Below are positions 59,056-64,000 of a stretch of DNA of 64,000 bases, in pieces (within the stretch, counting starts at the first letter, position 1; each line of letters opens with the position of its first letter). This stretch comes from Malurus cyaneus samueli (lineage: Eukaryota > Chordata > Aves > Passeriformes > Maluridae), in NCBI GenBank assembly GCA_009741485.1, contig CM019218.1, positions 50,781,220-50,845,219 on the forward strand, in the 5' to 3' direction. The notes below the pieces were generated by a model. It was not told the origin of the DNA, made no database searches, and saw only the letters and a list, made by a program, of their open reading frames with translations. A program made the translations under genes and the position numbers.

Positions 59056-62000
59056 CCATGGTGACAGCAGGACCAGGGCTGGCATTTCTGTCCCCAGCCA
59101 CCAAAACACACCTGCCCAGGATACTGCTGTCCTGCCAATCGCTCACCCAGTGCCAGCAGAGAGGGGCAAAAGGGACCAGGCTTTGTGGAGAACACTGTGC
59201 CACTGTCCCCATGCCCGTGCCAGCTCCCTGTGCCACCCCATTTGCCAAAGCCCCCCACCCACGGCATGGGGGCTGGTGGAGGAGCGGGGGTGAGGGGGAG
59301 GCGGGGGAGCACAGGGCTTCCCAAGCGTGTGCATTTTTTGGATTTCTCCGGGAATAGCTGAAGTGCCGCCGGGAGCCTGGCCCTTCGAAGCACGCCCCAA
59401 CCGGTTTTTCCAGCCTTTCAGAGACATCTGGCAGCTGCTTAAAGAGGCAGCAGCCCCTGCCGGCCACCTTTCATCTCCCCCCACCTTCCCCAGCACCTCC
59501 CCGCCGGGACCCCCAAGACCCCTGGCTGGCATTGCCGAGGGTACCAGGGGCACTGGCAGCACGGGCCATGCCAGCCATGCAGCATAATGGTGTGTCAGCG
59601 CCTCTGCTCTCCTTCACCTCCCTCTTTTTGGGGGTTCCATGGGGTGCCCGTGGCCATGCCCATCCCGGCCGCACTGGTGCCAGCACTGCGGGGGTGGCAA
59701 AGCAGGTGGGAGCTGGGGAGCCGGGACCCAGCAGGGGCACACTGGGCCTTGCTGTGCTCCCTCGCTGCTGGATGGGTTATTTTTAACCCAGCCTGTCCAA
59801 CTGGTTCACGTGGTGGTGTCAGGGGAGAGGAATTTGGGGAATGTGGTAATTTGGAGGAGGACGTGCCCTCTCGGAGGCAATGGCACGGTCCAGATGAATC
59901 ACAGGGAAAAGGGGCAAGGGACAGGGCACGTGGGCACAGGGATGGCTGCGAGGGTGCAGCCCTGGGCATGGTGTGAGGCGGGATGGCTGCAGGACATCCT
60001 GGCCCTGGGTACCGCCCACCGGGACTGGTGCTGCCCCACTATGATGGCACCCCCATTTCTTTCCCGTATTTTTCCCTAAATTTCTTGCCCACGGGCAGAA
60101 TATGGGAGGGAGAGAATGGGACTCAGGGGCAGGGCATGCAGAGGGGGATGGTGAAGGTGTAGCCCCAAGCTGGGGCTCAGCAGCGGGGTCCCTTCTGCGA
60201 GTGTCACCTCACCTGGGCTTAAATGACACTCCTTAAGGGGTGTTAATGACGGAGCAGGGGATGGCCAGGAGGCAGGAGGAGTGGGACCTGTGCTCAGAGC
60301 TTCAGGGTGACACCGGGGTGCCGTGCTGGCTGTGTGAGGGGTGTCCCCATTGTCACCCACCCACCAGCTCCCGCCTGGCGCGGGCACCCCAAGGGGCAGC
60401 TGTCTCTGCGTGGCACCTGGCCCTGTCTGTCCCCATGCGTGTGTCCCCCCAGGAGGGCCCAGTTGCTGTGGGGCTGGGAGGGGGCCAATCGGCTGAAGAG
60501 AGAGGGGGGTGTATTTTTTTTTTCAAGAGTTTTTTTTTGGGTTTTTTTTTTCTTTTTTTTTTTTTATTCTTTTAAAGCCGAAACCCGCTCAAGGGCATTT
60601 CGACAAGTTCCAACCGCGACATCTGGTCCATTAAAATAAACTGGCGTGCCTGGCTGCCCCGTGCGCGGGGCGCGGGGGGTGGGCGGGGCCGGGGGCCGGG
60701 GCCGGGAGAAGAAAGCTCCCAGCTGCTCTGACGTTTGAACGTAGATTGGCCACAGCTGGCCCTGAAATGTGCGCAAAAGCAACTTCTGCTTCGAATTAGA
60801 GCGGGACGTTAGGAATACTGGTGGAAAGGCCAGCACGGCTGTGAACGGGAAAGCGGGGTGCCGGGGTGGGGGCGCGGTCCGGACCTGCGGGCGTGGCTGC
60901 CGAGGGGTTCGTGGGCTCTGGCGGGGGGCTGGGTTGGGTTTGAGGGTCTGTGGTTTGGGGCAGCGCTGTGGTGGCGGTCCCTGGTGGCTGCACCTCCCTC
61001 TGAGCCCCGGGGCTGGCGAACGCGGCGGGGTGTGGGCGCGGGGTGGGTGCCTGCCCTGGCCACCCGCCCATCTCCGTGTCCCCGAGGTGGCCCCGACACT
61101 GTCGCGGCAGCGCCACCTCCTGGCAGCGCCACCCTGGCCGGGCCGGGGGACAGTGGGGTGTCCGGGCCGGGGGACAGTGGGGTGTCCGGGCCGGGGGACA
61201 GTGGGGTGTCCGGGCCGGGGGACAGTGGGGTGTCCGGGCCGGGGGACAGTGGGGTGTCCCGGCCGGGGGACAGTGGGGTGTCCGGCCGGGGGACAGTGGG
61301 GTGTCCGGGCCGGGGGACAGTGGGGTGTCCGGGCCGGGGGACAGTGGGGTGTCCGGGCCGGGGACAGTGGGGTGTCCCGGCCGGGGGACAGTGGGGTGTC
61401 CCGGCCGGGGGACAGTGGGGTGTCCGGGCCGGGGGACAGTGGGGTGTCCGGCCGGAGGCAGTGGGGTGTCCGGGCCGGGGGACAGTGGGGTGTCCGGGCC
61501 GGGGGACAGTGGGGTGTCCGGGCCGATCCCCCCGCCTGCCCTGCCGGGGCTGAGCCCAGGGGGCAGCGGATGTCCGGCTGCATCGCCCGTGTCCTCTGTG
61601 TCCCCTCCTCAAGCCTGCTGCTGCCAGCAGGGCCCCATCCTCGGCGAGGAGTTTTGCCTGTGAGCACAAAACCCCTGGGATTTCCTCTCTGCCAGGATGC
61701 CCTGAATATGGGGCTGTGGGGGCAGCAGCACCCAGAGTTCCCAGCTGGTTGGGGTGACCCTGCAGGCAGCAGGAGCCCTCGAGCTGTTTCTCCAGGCAGC
61801 GTGTGTGTGTCTGTGTGTGTTTGCCTGCCTCTCTCTGCTGTGCCTCCTCCATCTGGAGACTGTTCCTCCTCTGCCCCTTGTGCCAGATGCCACAGCAGAG
61901 GCACTCCAAACCCTCGGGCTGAGAGCAGGGCATCGCCATGCCAGCCAGGGCTGGCTGTGTGGTGCTATGGGGCTGGTCCTGGTGAGGCTGGAGGTACCAG

Positions 62001-63703
62001 AGAGCCCTCATCTTGCCCTCACTGACGTGCCTGGGTGGGTGCTGGGGCAGGCAGGGATGCAGGCAGAGCACAAGCAGTGATGCCAACAGGGCAGGAGCAC
62101 ACAGATGTCCCTGCAGGCCCTTGCTGTCCCAAACCTGTGTGAGGAAGGGGCTGCTGCAGCCCTCAATGGGACATGTCCTTTGTAATGTGTCCAGTGGCTC
62201 TTCCCTCTCCTCGTGGTGGCCCCGAGCTGGGAGCTGAGCCACCTGTGCTGTCCTGGCAGAGCCGGTGGCATTGGATGCTTGGGAGCATCTCCCACCACAG
62301 AGAGGTGGCTGGGTTTGGGACACTCATTCTGGGACTGTCCCATGCTGCAAGTCCCCATAAGGGAGGGATGCTGGTCCCCAGGAACTGCAGGGGTCATTCC
62401 TCCAGGATGTGCTGAAAGAAGAGGGACCAGGGTCTGGCCACTGTCCTTGTGCTCTGACCAGTGCCTAGCAGTGCTTGTATTTCTGGCTTAAAGACTTAGC
62501 TGTGCCCCCTTCCATGGGGGAAGGATGCAATGTTGTGGGAGTAGTGAGGAAGGGCACCCATGGCACTGATCCCTCTGTGCAGTTGTGTCTTGGACAGCCT
62601 GGTGCCTCGTCCTGGATAGCCTGGCACTGCTGGCAGCAGGTTCTTGCCAAAATCAGCCCCAAAGCCCTGTGCATGGACCCCCACCCTTCCTGTGGGTGAC
62701 CCCCCAGCCACACTGCGCCTTTGCTGCCTGGACAACAGTCCTTTTCCTCTAGATCCTGCTCTTACAGGGGTCTGGACACAGAAAACCCAACCTTTCTCAC
62801 CTGCAAAATCAGCAGGAGCGCTGGGGCAATGAGCCTGTCCCTCCTGGACCTGCAGGCTCTGTGGAGTGACCCAGGGCACCCCAAACCTGCCAGGCTGTGC
62901 CCTGAGCTTACTCTGGAGTGACTCTGACACCCCAAACCTGCCGGGCTGTGCTCTCAGCTTATTGCAGAGTGATCTGGGGCACCCCAAATCTGCCAGGCTG
63001 TGTCCTCAGCTTGTTGTGGAGTGACCCAGAGAACCCCAAACCTGCCAGGCTGTGCCCTCAGCTTATTGTGGAGTGACCCAGAGAACCCCAAACCTGCCAG
63101 GCTGTGTCCTCAGCTTGCTCACAGGGGCCAGCAGGGTCTGTCTGTCCCCTCCAGCTGCTGAATGGGGACCCCCTCACCGCAGCAGCTTTGCACCAAGGAG
63201 CTCCACCCCAGCCGGGGTGAAACACAAACCAGCATCAACCAGCGCAGCACCGGGGTCCCCCCTCCCCGCGATTTTCCTTCCCGCAGCTCGTGGCAGGTGC
63301 AGGACCCTCAGCATCTCCAGGAAGTGGCTCCAAAGCGCTCCCCCGTTCCTCCGCACTCCCTCCCCCGGGGACAGCATCCCGCCCTGCGGGGGGAACGTAT
63401 CTTCACGCTCTCTGTTTTCCTTTCCGAACGGCGTGGCGGGCGCTAGGTGTCCAGCCACATACAGGTTCTAGCTCGGAAGAAGGTGCGGGAGTACCAGGTT
63501 GGCATCAAGGTACGTTGGCGCCCTTGCCCAGGTGTCCGCGGCGGTGTCTCTGTGAGCATGGGCAGCCCCTCTCCTTCCTCCTCCTTTCCTCTGGTTGACG
63601 GCTCTGCTGTTCCCCCTCTCCTTCTGCTCTCTCTCTGCAGGTCTCTAGCCACTTGCAGGTTCTTGCCCGACGGAAATCTCGTGAGATTCAGTCCAAGCTG
63701 AAG
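58269..63703 (+). CDS. TEAD3: TEAD3 (TEF-5/DTEF-1) transcription factor, 5' part, alternative TEA exons
   Basis: The first coding exon (acceptor at 58213 or 58216) is 58269-58470. It starts at ATA, not ATG, in a strong context (ACC before, G after) and reads [15 protein letters not shown], then [20 protein letters not shown] and [10 protein letters not shown], the N-terminal half of the TEA DNA-binding domain. Human TEAD3 also starts at an AUA codon. The exon ends in phase 1. The next expected exon (NELIARYIKLRTGKT region, about 62 nt) was not found. Two 63-nt exons for the third TEA helix follow: 63447-63509 ([21 protein letters not shown] region, TEAD3 type) and 63641-63703 ([21 protein letters not shown] region, TEAD1/2/4 type), both phase 0 with gtacg donors. 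TEAD3 binds MCAT elements and recruits YAP/TAZ in the nucleus. The activation domain lies beyond the window. Confidence 0.92.
61139..61523 (+). repeat. 24-bp G-rich minisatellite (about 16 copies)
   Basis: About 16 copies of a GGCCGGGGGACAGTGGGGTG+TCCG unit with one- or two-base length variants. The unit length is a multiple of three, so several frames on both strands stay open and produce long Gly/Val/Ser or Pro/His/Thr translations without biological meaning. Confidence 0.95.
62862..63121 (+). repeat. 52-bp tandem repeat (5 copies)
   Basis: Five direct copies with starts near 62862, 62914, 62966, 63018 and 63070. Each contains TGGAGTGACCC-like, CACCCCAAACCTGCCAGGCT and CTCAGCTT segments. 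It ends about 325 bases before TEAD3 exon version A. Confidence 0.92.
63447..63509 (+). CDS. TEAD3: TEAD3 third-helix exon, version A (TEAD3-type)
   Basis: It has 21 codons, phase 0 at both ends, with acceptor gcgctag and donor gtacgt. It keeps the helix-3 core [10 protein letters not shown] and continues [11 protein letters not shown] as in mammalian TEAD3. The polypyrimidine tract before it is interrupted by GC-rich sequence, so the acceptor looks weak. Confidence 0.93.
63641..63703 (+). CDS. TEAD3: TEAD3 third-helix exon, version B (TEAD1/2/4-type)
   Basis: It has 21 codons, phase 0 at both ends, with a strong acceptor (ctctctctctgcag) and donor gtacgc. It reads [12 protein letters not shown], then SREIQSKLK, like other TEADs and fly Scalloped. 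It sits 131 bases after version A with the same length and phase, as expected for a duplicated, mutually exclusive exon. The RRKS motif (Ser codon 63677-63679) is a PKA consensus absent from version A. Confidence 0.9.
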
Positions 63704-64000
63704 GTACGCCCTGCCTCGCCTGGCCCCCGCCTGCTGACGACTAATGCACTCGGCTCTGCGGTGTGCTGCTTGCTTTCCTGTTTTACCTCTCTTTTTTTGG
63801 TGTTTTTTCTTCTTCCCCCTCACTTGGCTCCTGGGATCAGTTGGTTTTTATGGGCATTGTTGTGGGATGCCCAGAGAGAAGTGCAAGGAGAGGCAACAGA
63901 GCGTTTTTGTTTCCTCCAGGAGGGTGAACGTGGGTGCCAAATCCCCTCTTTTCATCCAGACAAGGACTCTGCCGTGGGGAGATGTGGGTTTAAACCCTCC

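Larger units (their letters stand above)
59056..63446 (+). other. TEAD3: TEAD3 intron sequence, no exon found
   Basis: About 4.4 kb holding a poly-T region (about 60515-60565), a CpG-rich segment (60650-61130), a 24-bp minisatellite (61139-61523) and a 52-bp tandem repeat (62862-63121). The exon for the middle of the TEA domain should lie here, but no matching codons were seen. Confidence 0.55.

Noticed and set aside
60809..62323. Very long open frame on the minus strand (about 500 codons), with matching long frames on the plus strand
   Set aside because: It crosses the 24-bp minisatellite, whose unit length keeps several frames open on both strands. The translation is a Pro/His/Thr repeat with no domain.

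Overview
This window is vertebrate nuclear DNA, most probably from a bird. The genes are intron-rich with GT-AG splicing, there is an avian-type CR1 LINE 3' end at about 18571-18783, and introns are short for these genes (FKBP5 fits in about 20 kb). The gene order CLPS - ARMC12 remnant - FKBP5 - TULP1 - TEAD3 matches the block on human chromosome 6p21.31 with relative orientations kept. In chicken this block lies, as I recall, on a microchromosome (chr26). No prokaryotic feature, tRNA, rRNA or CRISPR array was seen.

Layout. 1-1910: colipase (CLPS, +), complete in three coding exons behind a TATA box. 1922-3056: minus-strand remnant of ARMC12, with a one-base frameshift and no recognisable N-terminal half. 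3100-10900: no recognised gene; G-rich tandem sequence (about 6140-6910), an orphan CpG-rich patch and a C-rich minisatellite that abuts the next promoter. 10950-30956: FKBP5 (+), encoding a 457-residue FKBP51, the human length. It has a CCAAT/GC-box promoter, a non-coding exon 1, ten coding exons, a GC-AG intron and a tandem glucocorticoid-response-element candidate in intron 5. 33471-40509: TULP1 (+), 14 coding exons, 538 residues. 40510-45600: no gene recognised. 45600-64000: 5' part of TEAD3 (+), with a GC-rich candidate first exon, a second candidate promoter with a CArG box near 55980, a coding exon that starts at ATA (58269), and two tandem 63-nt versions of the exon for the third TEA-domain helix (63447-63509 and 63641-63703). 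The gene continues past the window.

The genes do not form one pathway. CLPS is a secreted pancreatic lipase cofactor, FKBP5 a glucocorticoid-inducible Hsp90 cochaperone, TULP1 a photoreceptor trafficking protein and TEAD3 a Hippo/YAP-partner transcription factor.

Assembly caution. 56456-59055 is an inverted duplication around a 10-N gap. The left arm carries three single-base homopolymer contractions in the TEAD3 exon, and the unique spacer is best explained as placed in reverse. I read it as a false duplication. The exon expected between 58470 and 63447 was not found. No wholly new biological system was found. The most interesting observations are the TEAD3 alternative-exon pair with a candidate PKA-site switch, the weak GC splice donor of FKBP5 followed by a cluster of poly(A) hexamers, the intron 5 GRE pair, and the decaying ARMC12.
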